A stretch of 35,790 nt of DNA. Source: Diplocloster agilis (GTDB taxonomy: Bacteria > Bacillota > Clostridia > Lachnospirales > Lachnospiraceae). The stretch is taken from NCBI RefSeq assembly GCF_019042275.1, contig NZ_JAHQCW010000055.1:1-35790 (forward strand), written 5' to 3'. The number at the start of each line of letters is the position of its first letter. Position 1 is the stretch's first letter. The notes beneath the pieces are model-generated. The model did no database searches. It worked only from the letters and a program-made list of their open reading frames with translations, and was not told the origin of the DNA. Both the position numbers and the translations under genes were made by a program. This document shows positions 24,769-32,786 of the stretch, one piece after another.

Positions 24769-25006
24769 AAAAAAAGACTCCTGTTCCCCCACATGGGACG
24801 AATAGGAATCCGCGTTGCCACCCAAATTGCCGCAAGCATACGCTGCGGCCTCTCGAAGGTATGATAAAGGATACCGGCCTTTGGCTTTCACCAACAGCTA
24901 AAAAAGTGGAAAGGTTCTTCCTTTCACCGGTTCACACCTACCACCGGCTCTCTGTAGAAATTCACAACCGCAGCTTTTCTCAACGCTGTATCAGATCGTT
25001 CTGTTT
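24769..25006 (-). ncRNA. T-box riboswitch of serS (Ser, specifier UCC)
   Basis: The leader RNA has the features of a T-box. Stem I has an AGAGAG element, a GGTGGTAGGTGTGAACC arm, and a specifier loop where TTTCCA sits between AACC and CTTTT; the codon UCC (24908-24910) followed by A reads Ser. The T-box sequence TGGGTGGCAACGCGG is at 24810-24824. The terminator hairpin with seven T is at 24769-24811. Uncharged tRNA-Ser pairing with the T-box bulge should favour the antiterminator and switch on serS. Stem I boundaries are my hand folding. Confidence 0.92.
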
Positions 25007-25012
25007 TTTAAT

Positions 25013-25041
25013 ACTATAAACTGTTTTTTGTTTCTTTGCAA
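25013..25041 (-). promoter_or_regulatory. Sigma-A promoter of serS
   Basis: TTGCAA (25036-25041), a 17-base spacer and TATAGT (25013-25018) on the minus strand form a good sigma-A promoter. It places the transcription start near 25006, at the 5' end of the T-box leader. It lies only 25 bases after the stop of the DUF6472-like gene. Confidence 0.75.
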
Positions 25042-25065
25042 GGGGGTAATTGGATAAGTTTACCG

Positions 25066-25248
25066 TTACATCTGCCTGCGCACGATACGGTACTCATCGT
25101 CATACTGAAAATATGGACAATCGCGGAAGGAATCGGTTAGAAACCTTCCCATTTCATCCTCATCCAGATTGATCTGGCATTCATAATACCCGGATTCATC
25201 GTCATAAAAGTGGTTGCCGCAGCATTCACAGTTTGCTCTTTTACTCAT
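25066..25248 (-). CDS. Small Cys-rich protein, DUF6472-like
   Basis: Protein of 60 aa with five Cys (C7, C9, C10, C24, C44), strongly acidic, and with NLDEDEMGRFLTDSFRDCPY in its centre and DEYRIVRRQM at the end. I recognise this as the DUF6472 type of small clostridial protein; the function is unknown, and the Cys pattern may bind a metal. It is probably a real gene: it has GGGGA before the ATG and a strongly conserved-looking composition. It stands alone between the ABC operon and serS. Confidence 0.75.
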   Translation of the reverse strand: MSKRANCECCGNHFYDDESGYYECQINLDEDEMGRFLTDSFRDCPYFQYDDEYRIVRRQM

Positions 25249-25361
25249 ACTTTTGTCCCCTGCCTCCCTGGCTTGTTTTTTGCAGTTACCGGTATTATAA
25301 CCTCAAAACGGCATTTTTACCAGATTTCTTTTATAAAAGAGGCCAAATAGAGGCCGCATAG

Positions 25362-26447
25362 TTATCTCCCCGCCTGATAATGGCTGTACTTTCTCCGGGC
25401 CAATACCAGGCAGAGTGCGGAGAATGCCACGAAGAACAATAGCTTGAAAATCTTAAAGCCTACCGGATCTTGATATCCCCATGCAAACAGCAGATAAAAC
25501 GGGAAAAGGGTTGTGATGCGGCGCAGCCACATGCTGAACAGGGAAATTGGCATGATTCCCAGGCTGATTTGGTTCACTGCCCAGGGAGCCAGATACTGGA
25601 GCACGGACAGGATAACCACCAGGAAAGGCTGTCTGAAACAGGAGGAAATCCATATGGTGATACAGGTATGCATCCACGCCGCCAGCACAGAACAGCCCAG
25701 CAGCAGCGCCAATACGCTCCACACCGGCATACGGGTCCTTGGGTCCACCATATCCATCAGGCAGGCGCTGGCCTTAAGCCCGTCGAAGCCGTAAACGAAA
25801 CCATACATCAAAAATATGAACGCGAACATAAAAAGCGTCAATCCCACAGCCAGACTTAAGCATACGGCGTATTTCATACGGGCGCCTTTCTTTTTGCCGT
25901 GCGCCGTTGTGAGAAGAATGCCTGCTGTCCGAAGCGCGTATTCCTCCGAAAATACCGGTGTGATAATCATGGAAAGGTAGATGCACAGACACACGAATAC
26001 CAAAATATAGCTTTCCAGAAAGGAGCTCCAGCCCCGCGTGTATCCAAAGGTGACCGCGCCTGCCTCCACCTGCCTTGTAAAGTCTGATTCCTCGGGCGTA
26101 TACAGATGAATGCCATTTCCATCGTCTCTGCCGCTGTTTGTCATGTACCTGGTCACAAAGTCATTGCAGAAATTATTATTTCCCGTATTGTTTTTCGTAT
26201 CCGCATATCCGTATTTGTCTAAAATCTGTTCCGCTTTATCCATGGTCATCAGACCCTGATACGGGCGGGCGATCTCCCGGTCAGCCCGGACCGCCTCCAT
26301 CCCCTGATAGGTTTTCCCACCGTCCACGACCGTCGTATCCGCGATTCCGGAAATATAAAAGTAGTAAACCGCAATAAACACCAGGCAGAGAAATCCGATC
26401 CCTGCGATTTTCTTGTGGCAAAGTTTATAGAGCTCTGTCTGAAACAT
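25362..26447 (-). CDS. ABC transporter permease, ABC-2 type, with a large outside loop
   Basis: Membrane protein of 361 aa: one helix at the N-terminus (about 14-33), a hydrophilic outside domain (about 36-140) and five or six helices in the C-terminal 220 residues. This is the plan of ABC-2 type permeases in clostridial export or envelope-stress systems. SEEYALRTAGILLTTAHGKK is the cytoplasmic coupling segment. Its ATG overlaps the ATPase gene by 23 bases, with AAGGAG inside that gene, so the two are translationally coupled and surely partners. The substrate is unknown. Confidence 0.8.
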   Translation of the reverse strand: MFQTELYKLCHKKIAGIGFLCLVFIAVYYFYISGIADTTVVDGGKTYQGMEAVRADREIARPYQGLMTMDKAEQILDKYGYADTKNNTGNNNFCNDFVTRYMTNSGRDDGNGIHLYTPEESDFTRQVEAGAVTFGYTRGWSSFLESYILVFVCLCIYLSMIITPVFSEEYALRTAGILLTTAHGKKKGARMKYAVCLSLAVGLTLFMFAFIFLMYGFVYGFDGLKASACLMDMVDPRTRMPVWSVLALLLGCSVLAAWMHTCITIWISSCFRQPFLVVILSVLQYLAPWAVNQISLGIMPISLFSMWLRRITTLFPFYLLFAWGYQDPVGFKIFKLLFFVAFSALCLVLARRKYSHYQAGR

Positions 26448-27369
26448 CTACATTCTCCTTCCTCTCATACGGATTTTCGCCGTATGTCTGCCGCTTTTGT
26501 GGGCCAGCCTGGTCGAAATAATACAAATACACGTCTTCCAGCGCCGGCTCCGCTTCTTCCGCCTGGGGGATTGGCTTTTCGTCGGAGACGATACGTACTT
26601 TTACCATTCCAGCCAGGTTCTTCAGGTTTGCTACCGCATATTTTTGACCCAGCTCTTCGGCTTCTGCCGGGGATACCATGCATTCCCACACCCTGCCTTT
26701 GACCTGTTCCGCCACTTCGGTAACCGTCCCTTTTTGGATCAGCTGCCCGGCTCTGAGAAGGAGGATCTCATCCGCGATGTATTCCACATCTGAGACAATA
26801 TGGGTGGACAGGATAATAATCCGGTCTCTTGACAGGGAACTGATAATGTTCCGGAAGCGAATCCGCTCTCTGGGGTCCAGACCGGAAGTGGGCTCATCCA
26901 TAATCAATATGCGCGGATCGTTCAAAAGCGCCTGGGCCACGCCCAGTCTGCGCAGCATCCCTCCGGAGTAGGTGCGGATCTTCTGCTTTTCCTCTCCCTT
27001 AAGTCCTGTAAGGCAGATACATTCTTCCACTTTATCACGGGCGGTTTGCGGCGGAAGGGCTTTTAACGCCGCGATATATCTTAAGTATCTAAGGGCGGTA
27101 AAGTCGGGATAGTATCCGAAGTCCTGGGGAAGATAGCCCAGAAGTCTCCGGTATTCCCCACCCAGCCTTCGTATGGGCGTGCCATTGCAGAGCACCTCCC
27201 CTTCCGTAGGGTCCAGAATGTCACAGAGCAAACGCAGCATGGTGGTCTTACCGGCCCCATTGGCTCCCAGCAGTCCGTATACTCCCTGTGTAAATTCTGT
27301 GGACACCTGGTCCAGCGCTATTTTATTGTGATACCGTTTGGTCAGTCTGTCCAAGGTCAATTCCAACAT
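26425..27369 (-). CDS. ABC transporter ATP-binding protein
   Basis: ATPase of 314 aa: Walker A GANGAGKT (35-42), signature YSGGM (134-138), Walker B ILIMDEP (154-160), D-loop SGLD and H-loop His190, all intact. The C-terminal 90 residues form an added domain seen in ABC-2 type ATPases (DrrA/BcrA-like). The ATG at 27367-27369 is chosen because GGAGAA lies 5 nt upstream and the family N-terminus MLELTLDRLTKRY begins there; the frame is open for another 94 codons upstream, but that part is the shadow of the neighbouring gene. It overlaps the upstream gene by 13 bases. Confidence 0.93.
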   Translation of the reverse strand: MLELTLDRLTKRYHNKIALDQVSTEFTQGVYGLLGANGAGKTTMLRLLCDILDPTEGEVLCNGTPIRRLGGEYRRLLGYLPQDFGYYPDFTALRYLRYIAALKALPPQTARDKVEECICLTGLKGEEKQKIRTYSGGMLRRLGVAQALLNDPRILIMDEPTSGLDPRERIRFRNIISSLSRDRIIILSTHIVSDVEYIADEILLLRAGQLIQKGTVTEVAEQVKGRVWECMVSPAEAEELGQKYAVANLKNLAGMVKVRIVSDEKPIPQAEEAEPALEDVYLYYFDQAGPQKRQTYGENPYERKENVDVSDRAL

Positions 27370-28139
27370 AACAATTCTCCTTTCGCCGCCTTTTGAAGCA
27401 GGGTGCGGATCTGTATTCCAAGCACCGCCAGCATACATACCAGGATTCCCGTCCAAACCGGCACCGAGGCCGTCCGGTAAGCCTCCTGTACCATGGCCGG
27501 CATCATAGAGATTACGACGGACAGTATGGCTGCTCCGGTCTGGATATATCTGGCCCTTCGGTTTTTCACCAGGGTAAGGACGGAAAAATAGACGATATGC
27601 GACGCGGCAAACGGAACCAGCAGATAAATACACAGTTCCCCGATGCCCCAATCTGTTCCCTGGCGGGTTAAAATAGCCAGCACGGTCAGAAACAGCAGGT
27701 CCATTCCGGCGAACAGGATCATCCGAAGCGCCAGCATCTGTTTGATATTCAGATAAAACGTCTGCTCAAGCTCCGTCATATGATAGGCCATACTGCGGCC
27801 CAGCTCCTGGATGCCGGTGACCCCGGCGAAAGCGGCGAAGGCGGAACCGGCGGCCATGCAGGCCATCGCATCCTCCGCATTGCGGTTCATCCAGTACATA
27901 ACTGCCAGCATCACCGCCAGCAGGGCGCCTTGTAAGATCCAGTAGCCTGCCGACAGATATTGGAGCTGCCCGGCCATTATTTCCGGCAGGCCCGGCTGGT
28001 ACCAAAGCACCTGCTCTTTCGCCTCCGCCCGGATTTCCGCCATCGCCTTCTCTTTTTTGTCCGGGTCTATCCGGTATATCTTTTGTTCCGCTATCCATTC
28101 TTTTTTTAACCACGGCTCTATGTTCCGTCCCCGTTTCAC
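27357..28139 (-). CDS. Unrecognised six-pass membrane protein downstream of an ECF sigma factor
   Basis: Protein of 260 aa with a soluble, basic N-terminus (about 1-58) and about six membrane helices (about 62-82, 88-108, 135-155, 170-190, 200-218, 228-245). I do not recognise its family. The start is GTG at 28137-28139, overlapping the sigma factor stop (GTGA). In many ECF operons this position holds the anti-sigma factor, and the cytoplasmic N-terminus could bind the sigma factor, but no zinc-binding (ZAS) motif is present. It could instead be a third subunit of the ABC transporter. Both are inference. Confidence 0.7.
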   Translation of the reverse strand: MKRGRNIEPWLKKEWIAEQKIYRIDPDKKEKAMAEIRAEAKEQVLWYQPGLPEIMAGQLQYLSAGYWILQGALLAVMLAVMYWMNRNAEDAMACMAAGSAFAAFAGVTGIQELGRSMAYHMTELEQTFYLNIKQMLALRMILFAGMDLLFLTVLAILTRQGTDWGIGELCIYLLVPFAASHIVYFSVLTLVKNRRARYIQTGAAILSVVISMMPAMVQEAYRTASVPVWTGILVCMLAVLGIQIRTLLQKAAKGELLCWN

Positions 28140-28660
28140 TTAAATTCCTCCTCTTCGATCCACCTTTTTAACTTCAGCTTTCCTTGACGGATCCTGGATT
28201 TTACCGTTGACACACCCGTCTGTGTCATCTGCGCGATCTCCCGGAGCTTTATATCATAATAGTAATAGAGCACCACGGCTTCCCGCTGCTCGGGCGGCAG
28301 CTGCTGTATGGCCTGCTGGATGCACTCCCTAAGTTCAAGCCCCGCCAGCCGTTCATCCTCCCGCCCCTCCTCCGGGAACTCGTCTACCCCCGGAATGCTG
28401 CGGGCATTTTCCCGGTAATAATCTATGCAGCAGTTTCTGGCAATGGTCAGCAGATATCCCTTCAGATTCCGGTATTGGTACCGGTCTGCCATGCGGATAA
28501 ATTTCAGAAAGGTTTCCTGGGCAAGATCGTAGGCCTGTACCGGATTCCCCGTCTGGAAACAGCAGAAACGGTAAATGTCATCATAATATTTCTCAGCTAT
28601 GACATTCAAAAGCTCTTTATTTCCTTTTTGTATTTCCCTGATCAGTTTCCTGTCTTCCAA
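28136..28660 (-). CDS. ECF-type RNA polymerase sigma factor
   Basis: Sigma factor of 174 aa with region 2 (about 10-80, AYDLAQETFLKFIRMADRYQ and LLTIARNCCIDYYRENAR) and region 4 (about 110-165, QLPPEQREAVVLYYYYDIKL and TGVSTVKSRIRQGKLKLKRW), and no region 3, as in ECF (group IV) sigma factors. The start appears to be TTG at 28658-28660, with GGGGA 7 nt upstream and no nearby in-frame ATG. It opens a four-gene overlapping operon with a membrane protein and an ABC transporter, which suggests control of an export or envelope response. The -35/-10 region before it is AT-rich and could hold its own autoregulated promoter. Confidence 0.9.
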   Translation of the reverse strand: MEDRKLIREIQKGNKELLNVIAEKYYDDIYRFCCFQTGNPVQAYDLAQETFLKFIRMADRYQYRNLKGYLLTIARNCCIDYYRENARSIPGVDEFPEEGREDERLAGLELRECIQQAIQQLPPEQREAVVLYYYYDIKLREIAQMTQTGVSTVKSRIRQGKLKLKRWIEEEEFK

Positions 28661-28750
28661 AGTTTTCCCCTCTGCGCTTTTGTACGGTTCTACTATATAA
28701 TATATAACGGATCAGACTTTAAAAAAGTTTTAATTTATAAAAATATTTTC

Positions 28751-28888
28751 TAAGCGGCTAAAAGGCAGCCGCAAGTGCTCATAGCGATAAAAAATAGTAG
28801 CGCTCGAAAAAGCCTCGCTGACTATTTTTCATGCATCGCACGTAAGCGGCTAAAAAACAGCCGCAAGTGCTCATAGCGATAAAAAATA
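28751..28888. repeat. 46-nt direct repeat pair with a 46-nt hairpin spacer
   Basis: Two copies (28751-28796 and 28843-28888) match at 44 of 46 bases. The sequence between them (28797-28842) is also 46 nt and, with its flanks, forms a hairpin bounded by AATAGT and ACTATT. Each copy contains the inverted repeat GCGGCT...AGCCGC with a short T-rich loop. The array lies between the VanZ-like gene and the sigma-factor operon, just past the VanZ terminator. Nothing here codes for protein. Confidence 0.85.
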
Positions 28889-28913
28889 CACGTTCCTGAC
28901 TTTAGGAACGTGT
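28881..28913 (-). terminator. Terminator after the VanZ-like gene
   Basis: A perfect 9-bp stem (28888-28896 with 28905-28913), an 8-nt loop, and six T on the minus strand (28881-28886 read as A on plus). It lies 35 bases after the stop codon of the VanZ-like gene. The neighbouring repeat array adds two further terminator-like hairpins. Confidence 0.75.
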
Positions 28914-28948
28914 AGCTCTTCTGGGAATCCTATGTTCACCTTAAAAAT

Positions 28949-29512
28949 TCAATCCCGGGCGGTGACGGCTGCAGACACCGTAGCCTTTCTCCACCAGCTT
29001 TTCCCCTGAAGCAGCCGGTTGAAACCGGCATAGATTCCAAACCCGAGCATTCCTCCGACGGTGTTCATAATGACATCGTCGATGTCCGCAGAGCGTCCGG
29101 TGAAATACTGGGTGATCTCGATCAGAACCGTAATCCCCAGCGCGCACAGGGACAACCGCCAAAAGGATCTGAACTTCGGGAATACGATGGGCATCAGCAC
29201 TCCCAGCGGAACAAACATCAGGATGTTGGAGACCAGCTGCTGGATCATTCTGGCGAAACCCATCTCATAGGTCTGGGTTACCCAGACAAAGGGCTGCAGA
29301 TTCAGCAGCCGGTAATCCGGGAAAAAAGTAATGCCGCCCGCCAGCAAAGTGACAAATATAATAAGGGCTAACATGACCGTCAGCGCGTAGCAGGCCAGGT
29401 GACGGACAGCGGGCATTTTATATTTCCTTCCTCTAAGAAAAAACGGCAGATACAGAACCGCCGACGCCAGGGCGCAAAGCGGCAGGCCGATGATAAGCAA
29501 ACCTATAATCAT
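28949..29512 (-). CDS. VanZ family membrane protein
   Basis: Protein of 187 aa with about five membrane helices (about 3-24, 38-62, 85-107, 117-137, 142-163). The VanZ hallmark lies in the second half: a Lys/Arg-flanked helix with GITVLIEITQYFTGRSADID and VIMNTVGGMLGFGIY. VanZ proteins give some teicoplanin resistance in vancomycin operons, but most copies, such as this one, lie outside any van cluster and their role is unknown. The C-terminal tail is cytoplasmic. The family call is firm. Confidence 0.88.
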   Translation of the reverse strand: MIIGLLIIGLPLCALASAVLYLPFFLRGRKYKMPAVRHLACYALTVMLALIIFVTLLAGGITFFPDYRLLNLQPFVWVTQTYEMGFARMIQQLVSNILMFVPLGVLMPIVFPKFRSFWRLSLCALGITVLIEITQYFTGRSADIDDVIMNTVGGMLGFGIYAGFNRLLQGKSWWRKATVSAAVTARD

Positions 29513-29596
29513 AGTAAACTCCTCCGATTCACAGTATTGTTTTCCTTTTATAGGTTAGTATAACGCAATCTCTGCCCGTATTCTCTTAAGATTTCT

Positions 29597-30835
29597 TTAA
29601 AATTTCTGACTGTCGTATTTGTACTCACTGACATACCATACTTCCAGATCCTTGTTATAGGAGGTATCCAAAAGCTTTCTACGCACTTTTACCCAAAGTG
29701 TCCCCTCCGCTCCGACTCCCGTAAGATCCAGAATAGAAACCTTGTACTCGCTGTTGGTTTCCCCGGTCCTGCGGCTGCAGCCAGGCAGACCGGCATCCAG
29801 TTCAGATAAGAAACTCAACAGGACATCGGATGGGTCAAAGTCTTTGGTATGCTGTCCCTTTTCCAGCTCCTGCAGGTACCCGGCCGTAAACTTGTCCGCC
29901 TCGTCGGTCGCGATCCATTCCCCGTCCACATATCCGGACGTATCAAAGGCATTGGTATCGGGAACATTGGTATCCTCATCCGGCAGCGTACCGTCATAAT
30001 AGACCGGATAGCTTTGGGATGACACGGAACGGGCGCCGGACTGTAAAACCACCCTCAGTTGGCCCGCCGGAGAAAAATTCTTCTCCTCAAGGGGGATCAG
30101 CACATATCCCCTGTCTTCTATATTACGGACAATTTCCCGCTCCTCTTCCTTCACTACATCACCCGTCTCTACATCCCCTGTCTCTATATCCTCCGCTGTG
30201 TAACGGACAGATGCCGTATCCGGAGCTTCTCCCTGATAGGTAACGATCAGCATGGCCGTATCCGACAACGAATATCCCTTTTCGTCCGCCGGAACTTCAT
30301 TTCCCTGCTGATTATAGAAATAGACTCCTGCTGCCTGCATGTTCCGGTTCGAAGTTGTGTCGACCGGTTCCATGGCCGGCTGCGCCTTGTCCCGGATATG
30401 CCGGTACCCATAGAAGCAGCCGGCCATCGCCAGAAGCAGCCAGCCTGTTATAGCGGCAGCTTTCCATGCCTTTCCTGATTTCTCAGAAAGCTTATGCGGC
30501 TGTAATTTGCTTTTCTCCCGGCCTGCCCCGTGTTTCGCTGTTCCGCGCTGGGCTTTCTTGTCTCCGGATTTCTCGTCTTCCGCTTCTCCATCGCTTTCTT
30601 CCACGTTCTCCCATAGATCCGCGATGGAATTCGTATCCGCTTCCGCTTTCCCGGATTTATCAAAATCCTTCTGAAGGACCTGCGAAAGCCTCCGCAGATT
30701 TTCCGTTGTGGGCGTCGAAATACCGGACTCCCATTTGGACACCGCCTGTCTGCTGATATCCAGCTTTTCCGCCAGCTCTTCCTGGGTCAGGCGCAGCTCT
30801 TCGCGTCCCGCCCGGATCTGTTCTCCGATACTCAT
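29597..30835 (-). CDS. Membrane-anchored XRE-type HTH regulator with an outside domain
   Basis: Protein of 412 aa. An XRE helix-turn-helix domain (about 4-58, REELRLTQEELAEKLDISRQ and AVSKWESGISTPTTENL) is followed by a charged linker (60-120), one membrane helix (about 124-144) and a 265-residue outside part of unknown fold. The outside part has a short repeat (ETGDVETGDV) encoded by a 15-nt direct repeat. The ATG at 30833-30835 is preferred to ATG codons two and eight codons upstream, because GGGGGAG lies 6 nt before it. The design suggests a one-component sensor that reads an outside signal and acts on DNA. A 16-base inverted repeat at 30898-30913 is a candidate operator. The target is unknown. 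Confidence 0.8.
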   Translation of the reverse strand: MSIGEQIRAGREELRLTQEELAEKLDISRQAVSKWESGISTPTTENLRRLSQVLQKDFDKSGKAEADTNSIADLWENVEESDGEAEDEKSGDKKAQRGTAKHGAGREKSKLQPHKLSEKSGKAWKAAAITGWLLLAMAGCFYGYRHIRDKAQPAMEPVDTTSNRNMQAAGVYFYNQQGNEVPADEKGYSLSDTAMLIVTYQGEAPDTASVRYTAEDIETGDVETGDVVKEEEREIVRNIEDRGYVLIPLEEKNFSPAGQLRVVLQSGARSVSSQSYPVYYDGTLPDEDTNVPDTNAFDTSGYVDGEWIATDEADKFTAGYLQELEKGQHTKDFDPSDVLLSFLSELDAGLPGCSRRTGETNSEYKVSILDLTGVGAEGTLWVKVRRKLLDTSYNKDLEVWYVSEYKYDSQKF

Positions 30836-30897
30836 AAGCATCTCCCCCTTTTGCTTCATTCTAGCTGGTTGCGCGGTTACTTACCACCAACTTTTCC

Positions 30898-30913
30898 GCA
30901 ACTTTTCGGTTGC
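30898..30913. promoter_or_regulatory. Inverted repeat before the XRE gene (candidate operator)
   Basis: GCAAC-6 bases-GTTGC is a perfect 5-bp inverted repeat 63-78 bases upstream of the XRE ATG, and the sequence CAACTTTTC occurs twice there. A weak -10 (TAGAAT, 30858-30863) lies between it and the gene. This fits autoregulation by the XRE protein, but no experiment or known consensus supports it. Confidence 0.3.
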
Positions 30914-30952
30914 ATCCTTCATACCGGCTTTCCAAGCTCCCGGGGCAGGGGC

Positions 30953-31837
30953 TTATACGGTACATCGGGTCAGGTAAGGCGAAATCTCATCCAAAAATAC
31001 GATGCCGATGATGCCGGTTCCCGTATGCGCGCCGATCGCACAGCCCACATAGCTCTCCATAAATCTGGTGCATCCGTATTTTTCTTCCAGCATCTTTTTT
31101 ACCTTTTCCAGGCTTTCATAGTCATCTCCATGGCAGATGCCCACGATCTGATTCCTCAGATCCGGATTCTTTTCCGCCGCCCGCTCCACGCATCTGGCCA
31201 ACGAATGGTTCCTGCCCCTCACTTTTTCCACCGCTTTTAGGGAGCCCTCTTCCGTCACTTCAAGGATAGGCCGGATATTCAGGATATCCCCCGCCATCTT
31301 TCCGGTCCTGCTTAAGCGTCCCCCTTTATACAGGTATTCCAGCGTAGCGACTGTAAAGACATGTTTCATATGGCTTTTATGGTATTCCACCGCCCGTATG
31401 ATCTCCTCCTTATTCGCACCACACTCCTGCATGCGGAGCGCATAATAAACCAGCAGCCCGAAGCCCAGGGCCGCACACTTGGAATCGAGAACCGTCAGAT
31501 CGAACTGGGGGTATTCTTCCAGAAGCTGTTTTCTGGCCAGCAGGGCTGCGTTCATCGTTCCGGCCAGGCCGGTAGAGAAGCAGATGTAGATCACCTGATC
31601 TCCTTCTTCGGCAAATAACCGGAAGTGTTCCTCAAACATATGACTGTTTATATGGTAAGTGGAGATGTCGGCTCCCGCCCTCTGCTTTTCATAAAATTCT
31701 TTTGGAAAAACCGTTTCTCCATCGAAATAATCCGTCCCGTCGATGGTCACCGGCGTCGGTATGACATGCAGGTGATATTTCTCTTTGACCGAATCCGGCA
31801 GGTCCGCCGCAGAATCCGTAATAATTTTCAATGCCAT
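30953..31837 (-). CDS. DegV family fatty-acid-binding protein
   Basis: Protein of 294 aa of the DegV/FakB family, which binds a fatty acid for phosphorylation by FakA. The family signs are the N-terminus KIITDSAADLP, the core ICFSTGLAGTMNAALLARKQ, LDSKCAALGFGLLVYYALRM, and YLYKGGRLSRTGKMAGDILN, IRPILEV. It is cytoplasmic. The ATG at 31837 is the family start. fakA is not in the window, and no terminator was seen after the gene. Confidence 0.93.
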   Translation of the reverse strand: MALKIITDSAADLPDSVKEKYHLHVIPTPVTIDGTDYFDGETVFPKEFYEKQRAGADISTYHINSHMFEEHFRLFAEEGDQVIYICFSTGLAGTMNAALLARKQLLEEYPQFDLTVLDSKCAALGFGLLVYYALRMQECGANKEEIIRAVEYHKSHMKHVFTVATLEYLYKGGRLSRTGKMAGDILNIRPILEVTEEGSLKAVEKVRGRNHSLARCVERAAEKNPDLRNQIVGICHGDDYESLEKVKKMLEEKYGCTRFMESYVGCAIGAHTGTGIIGIVFLDEISPYLTRCTV

Positions 31838-31983
31838 AAACTATACTCCTTCTCTCTTATCGCTTACAATACATTCTTTTCCAGATTCACTGGGTTCTAA
31901 CCCATTTCCTCATCTGACTTTCTCATCTGACTTTCTCATCTGAGACCAAACAGCTTGGTATCCCAAGCCGATACTTCCCGGCC

Positions 31984-32484
31984 TTAAAAGCTGCGGATGG
32001 GATCATCGTCATCCGCCGACTTATCGATGGATTTTATCACAACATAATATCCATAGTCATCGTTCACCTGCACCAGCACCCGCTCGCCGGCTTTTCGCCC
32101 CAGAATGGCTTTTCCGATGGGGGATTCGGTGCTGATCATTTTCTTCATGGAATTACCGCGGATCGTAGTGACCAGTTTATAGACCTCCGATAATTCATCC
32201 TCCTCGAAATACAGTTCCACCAGATTATTCAGCCCAACCTCATCGGCCTTTGAATCGTCCGATATGATCCGCGCGGTCTTAATCATGCGCTCCAAATAGC
32301 GTATCCTGCTCTCATTCTTGTTTTTGTCCTTTTTTGCCGCATAATATTCAAAATTTTCGCTGAGATCGCCGTGGGATCTGGCCTCCTTCACCGCTTCGAT
32401 TGCCTGCCTGCGTACGACCAGCTTCCGGTATTCGATCTCTTCTTGTATCTTTTTAATGTCACTTTTAGTCAATTGGTCATTCAT
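31984..32484 (-). CDS. GreA/GreB family transcription elongation factor
   Basis: Protein of 166 aa. The N-terminal coiled coil (about 1-80, with ARSHGDLSENFEYYAAKKDK, the conserved acidic tip of GreA at about 37-45) enters the RNA polymerase secondary channel to stimulate RNA cleavage. The C-terminal FKBP-like domain (about 85-155, STESPIGKAILGRKAGE) binds the polymerase. The ATG at 32482-32484 is chosen because AAAGGAG lies 8 nt upstream; an in-frame GTG at 32493 overlaps that Shine-Dalgarno. The C-terminus carries an acidic extension (DKSADDDDPIRSF). It may be a GreA paralogue rather than the main GreA. Confidence 0.9.
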   Translation of the reverse strand: MNDQLTKSDIKKIQEEIEYRKLVVRRQAIEAVKEARSHGDLSENFEYYAAKKDKNKNESRIRYLERMIKTARIISDDSKADEVGLNNLVELYFEEDELSEVYKLVTTIRGNSMKKMISTESPIGKAILGRKAGERVLVQVNDDYGYYVVIKSIDKSADDDDPIRSF

Positions 32485-32529
32485 ATCCGGCACTCCTTTA
32501 CTCCATTACCGCGCAAACGTTTCTTATCT

Positions 32530-32558
32530 ATCTTATCATAGCGGGAAGAATCCTACAA
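32530..32558 (-). promoter_or_regulatory. Probable sigma-A promoter of the GreA-family gene
   Basis: TTGTAG (32553-32558), a 17-base spacer and TAAGAT (32530-32535) on the minus strand lie about 46 bases upstream of the start codon. Spacing is exact and the hexamers match 4 and 5 of 6 bases respectively. Confidence 0.45.
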
Positions 32559-32684
32559 CAAAAGAAAAAATGAAGAATCGCGGTCTGGTAAGTTTAAGGA
32601 ATATTACCGGATATTTACAAATATCACTAATAATTTTTACAAAGGGCAGTTACACTAGAAAAGTACTGTGCAGAAAAACATTGA

Positions 32685-32760
32685 TAGAAAGGCATTTTTA
32701 GAATAGCATTCTTAGAAAGGTATTTTTAGGATCATATTTTTATAGAAAGGTTCTTTATTA
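32685..32760 (+). repeat. Degenerate tandem repeat in the leader of the HD gene
   Basis: The motif TAGAAAGG followed by a T-rich stretch occurs three times (starting at 32685, 32713 and 32743) with a spacing of 28-30 bases. Copies 1 and 2 share TAGAAAGG(C/T)ATTTTTAG(A/G)AT. It lies in the intergenic region between the divergent GreA-family and HD genes (32485-32786). The function is unknown; it may affect translation or bind a protein. Confidence 0.6.
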
Positions 32761-32786
32761 CAAAGAAAAGAAAGACAGGCAGGTAA

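Noticed and set aside
27370-27651. N-terminal extension of the ABC ATPase by 94 residues
   Set aside because: The frame is a shadow of the 260-aa membrane gene; the ATG at 27367-27369 has a good ribosome binding site and the family N-terminus.
28751-28888. CRISPR array
   Set aside because: Only two repeats, each with an internal hairpin and 2 mismatches, no further spacers and no cas genes.
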